This document shows, piece after piece, positions 22,517-33,863 of a stretch of DNA of 64,000 nt. A program made the translations under genes and the position numbers. The notes under the pieces are model-generated. The model saw nothing but the letters and a program-made list of their open reading frames with translations. It ran no database searches and had not been told where the DNA came from. The stretch spans positions 23,421,049 through 23,485,048 of the forward strand of contig NC_061816.1 in assembly GCF_021462225.1 (NCBI RefSeq), read 5' to 3'. How positions within the stretch are numbered: the first letter of the stretch is position 1; every line of letters begins with the position of its first letter. The stretch comes from Girardinichthys multiradiatus. Taxonomy: Eukaryota > Chordata > Actinopteri > Cyprinodontiformes > Goodeidae.

Positions 22517-25500
22517 TTATATACAATTATTCCAATACATTTCAGGTATCTTCCATAGTCTGCATCTTTCCTCATGATTTTTGCTGTCAAAGTCTTTCAA
22601 CATGTAATCACTTAACAAAGTTACTACTCCTTTAACCACAGTTTTTGCTGTTATCTCGTATTTTCTAAAGACTAAAACATTCCTTGCCTTCCATAACATA
22701 TCTTTGATACAGTTAACTAGAGCCCACCAGCGATGATCGTTTAATGTCCGATTTTCGTCCAGCAATCCGTAAATAAATCTTTCACATGATAAATAACAGT
22801 TTAAGTCATACAACCAAGGGGATAACAGTCCCCACACCCTTTGAGCAAAAACACATTTCCAAAAAAGATGTCGGACCGACTCTTTATCCCCACAATATCT
22901 TCTTGGGCATTGTGAACTCTTTGTACAATTTCTGTTTTTAAGGAACACTCTGGTTATTAAGCATTCGTGTGCAATTTACCACGCAAGATCTTTATGCTTG
23001 TTGAGAAGAAACCTATTACTCTCATTACTCCAGATCTTTTTTTGGGACTCCTCATTATATCTTCCACCTGTAGACAAAACATTGGGGGGCGATAGTCTTT
23101 CCTCTACTATCATACGCGACAATTTCTCTGTGGGGAAGTGCTGCAAGCCGACATCCACGGCCTGAATAACTTTTTCATAAATTGGAGGACATGTATCAGA
23201 AAAAGGAGTATTTAAAGGGACTCGCTGACCCCAAGCTCTTAGTATTGTGCGACCAACCCAGAATCTGGCAAAGAAAGGCCATATGGATTCCGATGGTTTC
23301 TCTAGACATGCCTTTATAATCAGTGTTACGAACATAGCTTTTAGTTTTCCTTCAATGTTGGGGAGTGCTTTCCCTCCATTTTTCAGGGATCTATATAAAA
23401 TCTTCCTGTTTAACCTCTCGTGTTGGCCACTCCAAAAAAAGGCAAACATGGTTTTTCGAAGTGATACAAGTACTTTAAAGGGGACTGGGAGAATAGTAGC
23501 TAAGTGAGCCAGGGAGCTAATAACTTCCGCTTTTAACACTAAGACTTTACCACTAAAAGAGAGATCTCTGTCCTTCCACTGGAGGAGTTTCGCTTGGATA
23601 TTAGGCAATTTTTTTTTCCAGTTCTTTTCCTCCATATCTTTTCCTATATACACACCTAAGATTTTTATTGTTTCACTTTGTTCCAAGAGCCCCCACTGCT
23701 CTTTTTTTTCTCTCTCCAATTAAGGTATAAGATTTCGCTTTTCTGGTTGTTAACTCTCATTCCAGAAGCACAAGTAAAAACATCACAAGTCTTCAAAACA
23801 CTATTAATAGATCTATTATCTGAGAGGGTCATAGTTAAATCATCCATATACATTGTAAATTTTGCCTCTTGGCCGTTACTACTAGGTGGGGAGGGTCCCA
23901 CAATATAGGGATTTTGTCGCAACGAACATGCCAGAGGTTCCATAGCTAAAATAAACAAAATCGGGGACAAAGGGCAACCTTGTCTCACCCCCGATTTGAT
24001 CTTGTTTGGAGGTGTAAGCCTGCCGTTTACCAATACAGAGCTGGCACAATTATTGTATAGGAGATTAATCCATTTTTGAAAATTCCAAGCCAACCATAAT
24101 CTTAAACCTTCTTTTAAATAAGTGTGACTTACACTATCAAAGGCTTTTTGCAAGTCAATCCCCAAAATACATAGAGGATGCTTCAGTTCTTTACAATAAA
24201 GATAACAGTCTCTTAAAAACCCTAGGCTATCCGTTATTTTACGTCCTACTACTCCACAAGTTTGTTCCATCCCAATTAAGTTTCCCACAACTGACTGTAG
24301 TCGAAAGTATAAAGCTTTGGACAATATTTTAACATCAACCCCAAGCAGAGTTAATGGTCTCCAATTTTTCAAATCTTTCTTAGAACCTTTTTTGAATAAA
24401 AGTGAGATCATACCTTTATTAACTGATAATGGTAGTTCTCCCTTCTCAAAAGCTTCCTTATAGAGGTAGCCCTTAAGTTGCTCCCAGAAAGTGTGATTGT
24501 ATTCTTTAGCTAGTCCGTCAAGACCCGGTGATTTGTTACTCTGCATACTTAACATGGCTGTTGTTATCTCAGAGAGAGTCAAGTCAGTGTCTAAGCATTC
24601 TTTATCTATTATTTCTAATCTGGAATTAACTTTAGAGAGCAAAAAGAGCATCTCCTCATTTCAGATGTTTTGGTTCTCGTACAATTTCTCATAGAAGGAA
24701 AAAACGTCCGTGACAATTTGCTGGGAGTCTTTTAGCTCTACACCGTCCTCGTTAACTATTCTATCCATAAGTGTTTTGGATTTTATCATCTTCCTAAAAA
24801 AATATAGAGTACATTTTTCATTCTCTTCAAAATGTTTCACTCTACTCCTAATTAAAAGTCCCTTGCTTCTTTCATTCAGCGCCGTCATCATTTCCTTCTT
24901 AAGTTTGGCAATCTCCTCACTCACTTGAAAACTTGCATTGAGCAGTTGATAATACCTTTGTAGTCTTGCTTGTTTCCTCTTTTGCCACTGTCTTCTCACT
25001 CCTGCCATTCTTTTCCCTTCCTTAGTGAAGAAAAACTTAGTTCTCTGTTTTAAGTCTTCCCACCATTCACCAACTGAGTCATATAATGAGATCAAAGTGA
25101 CCCATTGTTGTAACTTGTGTTTATACTTTGACACCACACTAGCGTTACTCAGTAAACTGGTGTTCAATTTCCATATTCCGGGATCAAGTCGTATAGGATT
25201 TGCTATATTAAGAACACAAGTCAGCATGTGATGGTCGGAAAAAGGGAAGGGGTTCACCGTGCATGAGACCGGTATGAACTTATGAGATGTAAACACAAAG
25301 TCAATTCTAGAAAAAGATCTTCCATTCGACCAGGTATACCCTGGTTGCGATGAGTGTAGGTGTTTATACACATCAGTGAGCCTACAATCATCAATAAGGT
25401 TCCTCAACACCTGAGATCTAATATCAGGTTTTGTTGCTGTGCTGTCCCCTAATATCGTAGCTCTGTTTTCCAAGATGCAGTTGAAATCACCTGCGAGTAT

Positions 25501-25920
25501 TACATGTCTTCTGTTACATAGAAAGGATTGAAGGGATTGCAATAAAGACACCTGTTCATGTATGTCAGTATGGCCATAAACGTTGAGCAGTCTAATTTCA
25601 TACCCATTTTTGTTCACATCAATTAATAAAACTCTACCTTCAATAACGGTCTCAACCCTCTCTACTTGGAAAGATCTGTTGTTCAACAACACTATGACCC
25701 CTGAGGATCTGTTGTAATTATCACCTGACCAAATGGATTGGCCATAAGGCCAGCGTTGTTGAAACTGGACATAGTTCTCCATGAAGGGTAAATTACATTC
25801 TTGTAACAAAAAAATGTCACCTCCGCTATTGTGTAAGTAATCAAATACGGATTGACATTTAACCCTGTTAATTAAGCCTGGAGTATTAATTGACAATACT
25901 TGAAGTGAAACCATTCCCAC
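22517..25920 (-). pseudogene. Tx1-like ORF2: endonuclease and reverse transcriptase (broken)
   Basis: Would encode about 1130 aa. The N-terminal AP-type endonuclease spans ~1-240, with LLQEC, AGDFNCIL, SRIDFVF and SDHHM carrying the expected acidic, Asn and His residues. The RT core (about residues 480-720) has NWRPLTLLGVD, GIDLQKAFDSV, GVRQGCPLSPILF and MYMDDLT. The C-terminal region has a CGD..HLFWKC zinc-like motif. The frame is broken by TGA at 24661-24663, a frameshift in an A/T run near 23701-23710, and TAA at 22976-22978. The catalytic motif is YMDD, whereas LINEs normally have YADD or FADD. Start at 25920 lies 27 bp after the ORF1 stop. Confidence 0.9.
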
Positions 25921-25947
25921 TTAAGAGATAAAAGGGGAACCAATAGT

Positions 25948-27393
25948 CTAAAAACATAACCACCAGCTCAACACCATGCCACAAAATTTTACCTTTTTTT
26001 TCTTTTTTCGTGTTTTCCAAGTCTCAGATAAGTCTCTGGCCGTGTCTTTTTCATCTTCTACCTTCATTATCTGGGTAACTCCAGAGAAGGTTGCCAGATG
26101 TTGCTCCTCCAGGAAGGGTGTGGGGTTCTGCGAAACAGCTGGCCAACTTCCTTTTTCTGTCGTCCTCCCCGGAGGATCTGGGGGTGGAGGCTTCTCCAAG
26201 AAGAGTGGAGCAGTCCTCCCTTGCGAAGTCTCGTCTGGACCTTGTTCAGACTGAGTTGGTAGAAGGTCAGATAATATGAGGTCTAGCATGTCACCACAGT
26301 CTTTTGTTGTTACTACAGGTGCAGTAGCGTGTCCATGTTGTAAAGGAGCTCCCTCCTCTTCTTCCTTGCTTCTAGACTGAGCTCCTACTGAGATTTCCAG
26401 AGGAAGATTCTCCTCAGGGGTTTTTTCCAAGCACTTGCTCTGGTCTATTCTGCTTGCAGTATGCTCCCCAGCCTGTAGCTCCTCTTTCCCATCCATAGGG
26501 GCCTCTCCTTGGGCGGGGGAGGGGGATGACTGGTACCAGTCGTTCTCTCCACTCGATTCCACTGCTCCCAGCTGTTGGCCATTGACTTGATTATCACCTA
26601 AGTCCATTGCACTTTCAGTCACCTGTTCTTCTACGTTGGGGCCCTCTCTTGGCTGCTGGAGTGTGGATGTTTTAACTCTATTAGCATAGGATTGTGGACA
26701 AGTTCTGAACGTGTGGTCCTCTTTTCCACAGAGATTGCACTTCATCGAGTGGGGGCATTGTCTGGTTAAGTGCTCATTGCTTTTACAATTTTTACATTGC
26801 AAAACCTGGCAGTCTGCAGAAAGATGATCTTGAGAGTCGCACTTCCGGCAGGTCTTTGGTTGTCCTGGGTAGAAGACATGGCCCCTAATAGCTCCCAATT
26901 GTATTATTGGTGGCAGGTGTGTGATTTCTCCAGTTTTTCCATCCCTCCTTAATTGAACAAAGAAGCATCTTGCTCCATTCCGAATGCCATCTTCGTCTTT
27001 TAACTCCACTCCCCTTATAACAGCGCATTTGAAAGCCAGCCACGTCTTAACATCTTCCATTTTAACTTGTTCCGAGTACATTATGACAGTAACTGATTTA
27101 GGTTAACTTTCCGATAGGGAAACCATCTCAATATTTCTCAAATGAGGTCTGGACTCTTTCAGTCTCTTAAAAGTTCGAAGACATGTTTCAAAGCTAGTAT
27201 TTGTAGCAAAGATCACTTCAAAAGTCTTTTTACCCGGGAGGCCAAAGATGTAATCAATCTGCATCGGTGAAAATCCAAGTTCTTTCTGTATGATCAATCT
27301 GCTGAATTGTAGTCGATCCATTTCCAAGTTTCCTTTTAGTTCAAAGCGAACTGCATTCCTTCTGGAACCAGTCACGGCAGGTGTTGGAGCCAT
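25948..27393 (-). pseudogene. Tx1-like ORF1: zinc-knuckle RNA-binding protein (broken)
   Basis: Would encode about 481 aa that coat the element RNA. The frame runs from ATG at 27393 through a single in-frame TAA at 27103-27105 to the stop at 25948. After a conserved N-terminal region of about 200 residues come three CCHC-type knuckles in a row (CRKCDSQDHLSADC, CKNCKSNEHLTRQC, CNLCGKEDHTFRTC; 26700-26850), as in Tx1-clade ORF1 proteins. The C-terminal half is acidic and proline-rich with a lysine-rich end. The N-terminal part resembles the RRM-like gag region of this clade but is less certain. Confidence 0.85.
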
Positions 27394-27421
27394 GCTGTGA
27401 AAAGGCTAGGTGAAACCACTA

Positions 27422-27469
27422 GGGTGAACCACCTTCTTGATCATGGTATCTCCCCTGCCAGGTAAGTAT
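27422..27469 (-). pseudogene. U1 snRNA copy 28, 5' part
   Basis: U1 nt 1-48 with the normal ATACTTACCTG start, nt 12-13 = GC, and two substitutions (27426, 27437). It belongs to the split gene whose 3' part ends at 22418. Confidence 0.93.
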
Positions 27470-27511
27470 GACTAGCAAGGGGCTAAGACTAAAGCCCCAT
27501 TTACGGGGGCT
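27470..27511 (-). other. remnant of U1 upstream region
   Basis: Matches array sequence from -1 to -42 and then stops just before the PSE. The PSE, distal elements and about 250 bp of spacer are replaced by retroviral DNA, so the split U1 has lost its promoter. Confidence 0.85.
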
Positions 27512-27689
27512 TCAGGTGAAACAGTTAGGGAAAGTTTTTCGGTTCCTCTAAAGTATTCCACTCCGCAGGAAGTGCAGTTGAAACATTCTTTTTTGGTGTC
27601 TCCTTTGTGTCCTTTCAATTTGATGTGTAGAGATTTGATGTGCAGATTGAATATTGCTATTACTTAAAAACCTGATGGACTGACAGTTC
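27512..27689. other. unassigned junction DNA
   Basis: No recognisable gene. It separates the broken U1 unit from the first retroviral coding sequence. No LTR-like ends are visible, so the 5' LTR of ERV-A seems to be lost. Confidence 0.5.
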
Positions 27690-28200
27690 ACACTCAGAAG
27701 GTCTTTGACTATGACTACACTGCAGGACATTGGGCTCCAGATCAACCCTTATATGCATTTGAGTGGAGGCTTCCAGTTGGTCCTGTACCTCAACATTTTG
27801 TCATATTGGCAGTAAATGCTGTGACACCTGACAGTAATATAATGGCTGCAGATGATCTGCATTGTACTTCATATGTATCTGATGGACCTGATTTTGACTA
27901 TGAGGACAGTTGGTACAAAATTACAAATGAGAGAGTGCACCTCTCTGACATGTACTGGAATGATCACACAGCAGATTTATCTGTGACTTTGACCTTTGAA
28001 CAGCTGCATTTCTTTCAAGTTTCTAGTTTGGCGCCACATGTATCATTGGCCAAGTCTGAAAATATGGAATGGAAGGATGTGGGTTTTTTTGTTAGGTGTT
28101 GTCTCCTTGCCACATATTGGAGGGAGACAGATGTCCCATATGTGTTTGTGTCTCCTTCTCAAAATGATTTCAAAAGACATTGACCCACTGTTGTTGCCTG
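27690..28200 (+). pseudogene. ERV-A PR-RT interdomain region
   Basis: An open frame (stop at 28181-28183) just ahead of the RT domain. It has no protease motif. It shares a weak pattern (PHxSLA, then a W and an SPS motif) with the equivalent segment of ERV-B (48423-48944), which also lies between protease and RT. The function is unknown to me; I infer a lineage-specific pol segment of fish retroviruses. Confidence 0.55.
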
Positions 28201-29108
28201 TAATCATACAGTGCAGCTGACTTCACATTCACATCTATTTTTAGCTACTGCTTCTTCTGCGGACGCAGATCTTTCAAAGCTGCCTGATTCATTGTGGGCT
28301 GCTCACAAATATGATGTTAGTCTTATTACAGATTGTGAGCCAGTTGTTATTATTCCTAAATCAAACTACAGGCCACGTCAGAAACAATACTTATTAAAAA
28401 AGGAGGCTTTGGAGGGGATCCATCTTGTTTTTGATTCCCTCCTTAAAGCTGGGGTAATTGTACCCTGTCCAAATTCACCTGTGAGAACACAGTTGTTCCC
28501 TGTAAAACAAATTAGGTCCCCTGGAGTACCTGACGAATGGATATTTGTCATGGACCTTCAGGCTGTAAACCAGTCTGTTGTGGCCCGCGCTCCATCAGTT
28601 CCGAACCCTTCTACGATTTTGTCACAAATTCTGCCAGAAGCTAAATATTTTTCAGTGATAGACCTGGCAAATGCATTTTTTTCTGTCCCTGTACACAAGG
28701 ACAGTCAGTATTGGTTTGCTTTTGAGTTTGATGGGAAGCCATATTGTTTAACCCGTCTTTGTCAGGGCTACACTGAGAGTCCGACTATTTTTAACACAGC
28801 TCTGAAGGACTCTTTGGCTAATTTGACTCTATCTCCTGGAACTGTCCTTACACAGTATGTTGATGATTTATTATTATCAGCAGGATCAGTGGATCAATGT
28901 AGGAAAGACACCTTAAAACTACAGTACATCGACATCTTCATAAAAAGGGTCACAAAGTTTCAAAATCTAAAATGCAGTTTGTGCTGGAAGAAGTGACATT
29001 TCTTGGTCATGTTCTCTCACATAAAAGCAGAAAACTGTCCCCTCAGCGCATTGAAGCAGTTCTGAAAATCCCAAAACCTGTCACAAAGAAACAAATGATG
29101 ACATTTTT
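28201..29108 (+). pseudogene. ERV-A reverse transcriptase (decayed)
   Basis: Retroviral RT of gamma/epsilon type: LPDSLWA near the start, then VMDLQAVN, FSVIDLANAFF, a QGYTESPTIFN motif and the catalytic YVDDLLL (near 28855-28880). The frame breaks at about 28935 (frameshift) and continues in other frames to the RT connection at 29109. Usual gag, protease and 5' LTR are absent upstream. Confidence 0.9.
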
Positions 29109-31440
29109 GTGTATGACAGAGCTCACATTCTGAATTACTCTGAGCTGGAAGCGCCATTTGCCAGTTTAATATATGGGCAGAGCCTGGCAGCTGCAGACAA
29201 AATTCAATGGACAGATGAGACAGAACTGGCTTTCATTGATTTAAAAACAGCCCTGTCTTCTGCGCCTGCATTGGCTTTACCAAACTCTGACAAGCCATTT
29301 ATTCAAATGGTGGATGAAATATATGGTTTTATGTCATCTGTGTTGTTGCAATCCCATGGTGATAAATTGCGACCTGTGGCTTATTATTCCAGTAAGCTTG
29401 ATGCAGTTGCAGCCGACTTACCTGGTTGTTTGTGCGTTATTGCTGCAGCTGAGAAGGCAGTGTTACTGTCACATGACATTGTTGGATATAATCCACTGAC
29501 AGTTTTTGTTCCACATTCTGTTTCCATCATCCTCCTGGAACAAAAGACGTCTCATCTATCAGCAGCAAGGTGGCTTAGGTATTCCTCAATATTACTGGAC
29601 ATGCCAAACATTACAATTAAACGTTGTAACACTTTAAACCCAGCTACACTTCTGCCTACTGAGGAGGATGATGAGAGTCATGACTGCGCAGCTGTCTTAA
29701 ATGTTGTTTGTATCCCTTGTCCTGACTTTCAAGACACCCCTTTGTCTTACCCTGATCTGGTTTTGTATGTAGATGGGTCTTCCTCCTGTTCTGTGGGTTT
29801 GAATCAAGTAGGGTTTGCAGTGTGCTCTGACTCAGCTGTTTTGCGCTCAGGTCCTTTGCCGGCGCACTACTCTGCTCAAACAGCTGAATTAATTGCTCTA
29901 ACTGAGGCTTGCAAGTTGGCAGAAGGAAAGACTGTGACTATTTATACAGATTCCAGATATTCCTTTGGAGTGGTGCATGATTTGGGGGCATTGTGGAAAC
30001 ATTGCTCCTTTTTGAAATCGGACGGAAAACCTATTTTGAATGCTAGACAAGTGTCTGATCTTTTGGATGCTATTTTGTTACCCGCATGTTTGGCTGTATT
30101 TAAGTGTGCTGCGCACACAGGACAGCCGGATTCTGTTTCTAGGGGTAATGCGGCAGCGGACTCAGCAGCAAAGGCCGCGGCTTTGAGGCCTTTCCCCTCA
30201 GATGAAACTTTTCTTTCTCTGACTGATCTGCATGCTGTCACTGTTCCTGAAATGCAATCTTTTGCTACTCCACAGGAAAAAGAAAAATGGCAAAAAGCTG
30301 GCTGTATCTTCAACAGCAGTTCTGGCTGGCATTTCTCTGATTGTAGACCATGCCTGCCTAAACATTTTCTTCCCTGGTTTGCTAAATTGATGCACGGATT
30401 GGATCATGTGTCCAAAGGGGGGATGCTGGATATGGTTAAAAAATATTGGTATACAAAAGGGTTTTCAGTGGTAGCTGAAAATTATTGTAAAAGATGTTTG
30501 ATCTGTACTTCTCACAACCCCTCCAGGATCCCTGCACAATCACAAGCAGCACATTCGCCTCCACGGTTCCCATTTCAGCATTTGATGATGGATTTCATTG
30601 AGTTGACACCTGCTGAAGGGAAGAAATATTGTTTGGTGGTCGTGGACATGTTTTCTAAATATGTTGAAGCGTTTCCAACAAAACACACAGACAGCAGTGC
30701 TGTTGCGAAATCTTTGTCGACAGAGATTCTTCCCCATTGGGGGGTCCCACAGGTGATTTCCAGTGATAACGGGACATATTTTGTCAACAAAGCTTTGCAG
30801 GAAATTAGTAAGCTTCTAGGTTTCCAGTTAAAGACACATTGTGCTTACCACCCACAATCAGGTGGACCAGTAGAATGAGAAAATGGAACAATAAAGAATA
30901 AATTGGCTAAATGCTGTGAAGAAACAGGGTAGTCCTGGCCAAAAGCTCTCCCTCTGGCTCTTATGTATATGCGGATGAGAAATAGATCCAGAGCTAATTT
31001 GAGTCCTTTTGAAATCCTTTTCGGGAGACCAGCAATTATAGGGGGAAGACCGAGTACTAATCTAAGCACACTAACAACTGCTCATTTTGAACATTCCATG
31101 TAGGAATTTTGTAAGGTTCGGTCACGTTCTCTCTCTCTCTCCCATCAGACAGTGAAAGCTGCCTTACCCCCAGTAGCTGACAGACCAGTTCCAGCCAGGA
31201 CAGTGGGTGCTGATTAGAGACAATGGAAAGACAAATGGCGGAGAGGTCCGTTTCAAATTCTGCTGGGGACTCACACTGCCGTGAAGGTCCAGGACAGGGA
31301 CACCTGGATCCATGCTACACACTGCAAGGAGTTCACCGGAACACCACCTGAGCAGCATCCTGATTCTGAAGCCCCTGCCTAGAGGGGCTTCCAACGACCG
31401 CCCCCCTGTACCAGATTGGTAACAGGGCAGCTTGAAGCGC
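29109..31440 (+). pseudogene. ERV-A RT connection, RNase H and integrase (decayed)
   Basis: A 589-codon open frame (29109-30878) followed by fragments to about 31440. RNase H shows LVLYVDGSS, TAELIALTEAC, TIYTDSRY and GNAAADSAAK (D, E, D, D). Integrase has a zinc-binding H..H..C..C region near 30370-30510, then a DDE core (MMDFIEL, SSDNGTYF) that reaches the catalytic E just before a stop at 30876-30878. The C-terminal IN domain (WRRGPFQILL-like) is recognisable after two more stops. Part of a gammaretrovirus-like pol; inactive. Confidence 0.9.
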
Positions 31441-31449
31441 AGAAGCCAC

Positions 31450-32110
31450 TCAGGAGAGGCAGCAAGATTTTAAAATTTTGTTTATGATTTGTTTTCTCTG
31501 GAAAAAAAAAAAACATATCCAAATGAACCAGGACCAATGATTCCAAGAGAAACCCATATTTTCTTTCTGTTGAGTTGTCAGCAACTTCTGTAATTTGTCA
31601 TGGATACTTGTCATGTTGTTAGACACATCAGGAATAAAGTGCAACATAGTTCCCCAATTAAATGACAAACACCACCCCTCTCAGCTAAGGTAATCCAAAG
31701 CCATTCTATTTTGCAAACTCATAGTTCTTATAGCCTGCTGCTCCTTGGTCAGAACAGTGAAACCTTCCTCAGTTAAAACAGTAAGATTTTCTAACTCAAC
31801 TGACAACTCATTAATCCCATGGGCTGCATTAGCAGCACCATAACTAGGAATAATTGTACCCAAAATCCCTTTCCAATGTGGAATCCTAGCTTTCTTTTGC
31901 TGTTTGAGCATTGTCTTCCTTTCTAATAATGGGGTGATTGAATCATAAGCAGTGACTGTAGGTAGTAAATGAGCTAAATAACATACTCCAGACCAATTAG
32001 CAGGCAGATACAGATATGATCTATTTCCACAGATCCAAACCATGTTCTTAGGACACAAGTACCCATCTCTACTAGGAAAAGTGACAAGGACCCTGGTTAA
32101 TTTACCTGCC
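31450..32110 (-). pseudogene. retroviral env TM fragment, opposite strand to ERV-A
   Basis: On the minus strand, a partial envelope: an SU end and TM ectodomain with a hydrophobic fusion-peptide-like stretch, a heptad region, and the LQNRMALD motif of the gammaretroviral immunosuppressive-like domain. An in-frame stop at 31681-31683 and lack of the SU N-terminus show decay. It lies head-to-head with the ERV-A pol, which implies an inversion or a separate insertion. A second, shorter copy is at 36435-36734. Confidence 0.85.
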
Positions 32111-32284
32111 TAGCCATACAATTTACTTCCATTCGGTAAGGCTGTTGGAGATTTATTCTTTTAAAGTGTTGTTATCCTTATTATTTCAGCCTTTGTTTTG
32201 CTAGTAATTTGAGAACATTAGATCTTAGAGAAAAGACCATGGAAATAACACATGTAGGCAGTCATTTTCTACCACTTATTCCAT

Positions 32285-32590
32285 AGTGGGTCACGGGGGA
32301 GCTGGTGCCTATCTCCAGCAGTCTATGGGCAAGAGGCAGGGTACTCCCTGGACAGGTCACCAGTCCATTGCAGGGCAACACACAAACAACCACACACACA
32401 CTCATTCATACACCTAAGGGAAATTTAGAGTTACCAATTAACCTAACAGGCATATCTTTGGACTGTGGGAGGAAGCCAGAGTACCCAGTGAGAACCCACG
32501 CATGCACAGGGTGAACATGCAAACTCCATGCAGAAAGACCCCCGGCTGGGAATCGAACCCAGGACCTTCTTGCTGCAAGGCTGCAGAGGA
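32285..32590 (-). repeat. teleost SINE/L2-tail type repeat
   Basis: Minus strand contains CCTTGCAGCAAGAAGGTCCT, a box-B-like GGGTTCGATTCCC, then GGAGTTTGCATGTTC and CCAGTGAGAACC-type sequence. It ends with the GACCTGTCCAGGGAGTACCC tail and CTCCCCC. I recognise this as a very common interspersed repeat of fish genomes; exact family not determined. Confidence 0.75.
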
Positions 32591-32596
32591 AAGGAG

Positions 32597-33021
32597 TGTT
32601 GTGGAAAATTATTTTAATGCTCTGACCTTCTTTTTACCCCTCTCACATATGACTTCTATGTTTGGTTACTTAGAGGAGATGGGTTCTAAATTCATTATCA
32701 GGAAAGTTTATGGTTAACACTCCCTGAAGTGTTGTATCTCAAGGGATGGTAGATGGGTGCCCTCATAAATAACTTTGTTACCTCTGACCTGGGGAGGGGT
32801 ATAGGGGCAATATTTCCAAACTCTTTTGAGTTGAGATAACACCCACATACTGGTATAAATACTGTCTGTAAATTCTGTACGGGGCTCTGCTTCACTGACT
32901 CATTCAGTGACAGGGTCTTCAAACACTGTATGCCTTTGAATAAACTCATAAAGACAAAGTCCGGTCTTTCTCTTGTTAATGAGTTGTCTTCTCTCCCACT
33001 TTGATTAGAAAATCCACAACA
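32597..33021 (+). repeat. LTR, probably the 3' LTR of ERV-A
   Basis: 425 bp with perfect inverted ends TGTTGTGGA and TCCACAACA. It has a TATAAATA at about 32852 and AATAAA at about 32939 followed by a GT/T-rich U5, so it reads on the plus strand like ERV-A pol. The left flank is a SINE and the right flank is U1-array spacer, with no matching target duplication, so the 5' partner LTR has been lost. Confidence 0.75.
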
Positions 33022-33046
33022 CTATACAGGTATGAAAAGACATACC
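33022..33046 (-). repeat. U1-array spacer fragment (left piece)
   Basis: 25 bp matching the array spacer (CTATACAGGTATGAAAAGAC). It continues at 34582 after an inserted element. Confidence 0.8.
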
Positions 33047-33195
33047 TACCACGTTCTTGGTTTGGATTGGACCAAAGTGCAGATAAGAGCTTGGCAGCCG
33101 CATGATGAGAGGAAGACTTTTCTTTAATTAAAGGTCTCCAAAATGTAACATAATCCAACAAGTACAAACATGAGTCGAGCAAAAGTTCAACAAGA

Positions 33196-33378
33196 GTTCA
33201 GGCGGTCAACCAGGAGGTCGTACCCAGCAGGCACAGAGTTCAGGCGGGCGACCAGGAGGTTGTCCCCAGCAGGCACAGAGTTCAGGCGGGCGACCAGGAG
33301 GTCGTCCCCAGCAGGCACAGAGTTTAGGCGGGCGACCAGGAGGTCGTCCCCAGCAGGCAAAGAGTTCAGGCAGGCGAC
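33196..33378. repeat. 42-bp minisatellite
   Basis: Just over four copies of a 42-bp unit beginning GTTCAGGCGGGCGACCAGG. Confidence 0.95.
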
Positions 33379-33513
33379 CGGACCTGCACCACAGATTTCT
33401 GAGCGGTCGGCGGTGAAGCCGTGGAGACCTGCGGCAATGTAGCCAGCGAAGAGGCCGACGATCCGGAGGTCTGCGGCGATGTTGCCAGCGAAGAGGCCGA
33501 CGATCCGGAGGCT

Positions 33514-33678
33514 GGCGGCGACAGAGATGCAGGCGTCTAGGAGACCGGCGGCGACAGAGATGCAGGCGTCTAGGAGGCCGGCGGCGACAGAGATGCAGGC
33601 GTCTAGGAGACTGGCGGCGACAGAGATGCAGGTGTCTAGGAGGCCGGCGGCAACAGTGATGCAGGCATCTAGGAGGCC
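33514..33678. repeat. 33-bp minisatellite
   Basis: Five copies of a 33-bp unit (GGCGGCGACAGAGATGCAGG...). Just upstream, 33429-33512, is a two-copy 42-bp repeat. Confidence 0.95.
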
Positions 33679-33863
33679 CACAAAGCGAGGAGTCAGGCGG
33701 TCTGCGATGTGGAAGCAGGTGCCTCGGAGGTCTGCGGCAAAGCCAGAACCGCAGCAAAGACTTGGGCCCAGGCAGGGCCCGCAGAGGCCTGGGCCTGGCG
33801 TCAGTCTGGCCATGAGCACAGTAGGTCAGCTCGGGAGCACAGTCAATGGGTCCTGGAGCCAAG

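Larger units (their letters stand above)
22419..27421 (-). mobile_element. Tx1-like non-LTR retrotransposon inserted in U1
   Basis: A 5.0-kb LINE in the same orientation as the interrupted U1 gene. From its 5' end it has about 28 bp of leader, ORF1 with CCHC zinc knuckles, a 27-bp gap, ORF2 with an AP-type endonuclease and reverse transcriptase, and a 3' UTR of about 100 bp with AATAAA. The two junctions share about 10 bp of U1 (GGGTTAACCA on the left, GGGTGAACCA on the right, plus strand), which I read as a target-site duplication with one later change. The RT motif RQGCPLSPILF, the ORF1 knuckles and the C-terminal HLFWKC motif fit the Tx1 clade of the L1 superfamily, which is known for site-specific members. 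Both ORFs are broken, so this copy is dead. Confidence 0.85.

Noticed and set aside
32597..33021. Simple solo LTR with target duplication
   Set aside because: Flanking 4-6 bp do not match (GGAG and CTAT), so it is described as the remaining LTR of a rearranged provirus instead.
33187..33862. Long open frames of about 210 codons on the minus strand and 143 on the plus strand
   Set aside because: They arise from minisatellites with periods divisible by three and from GC-rich composition.
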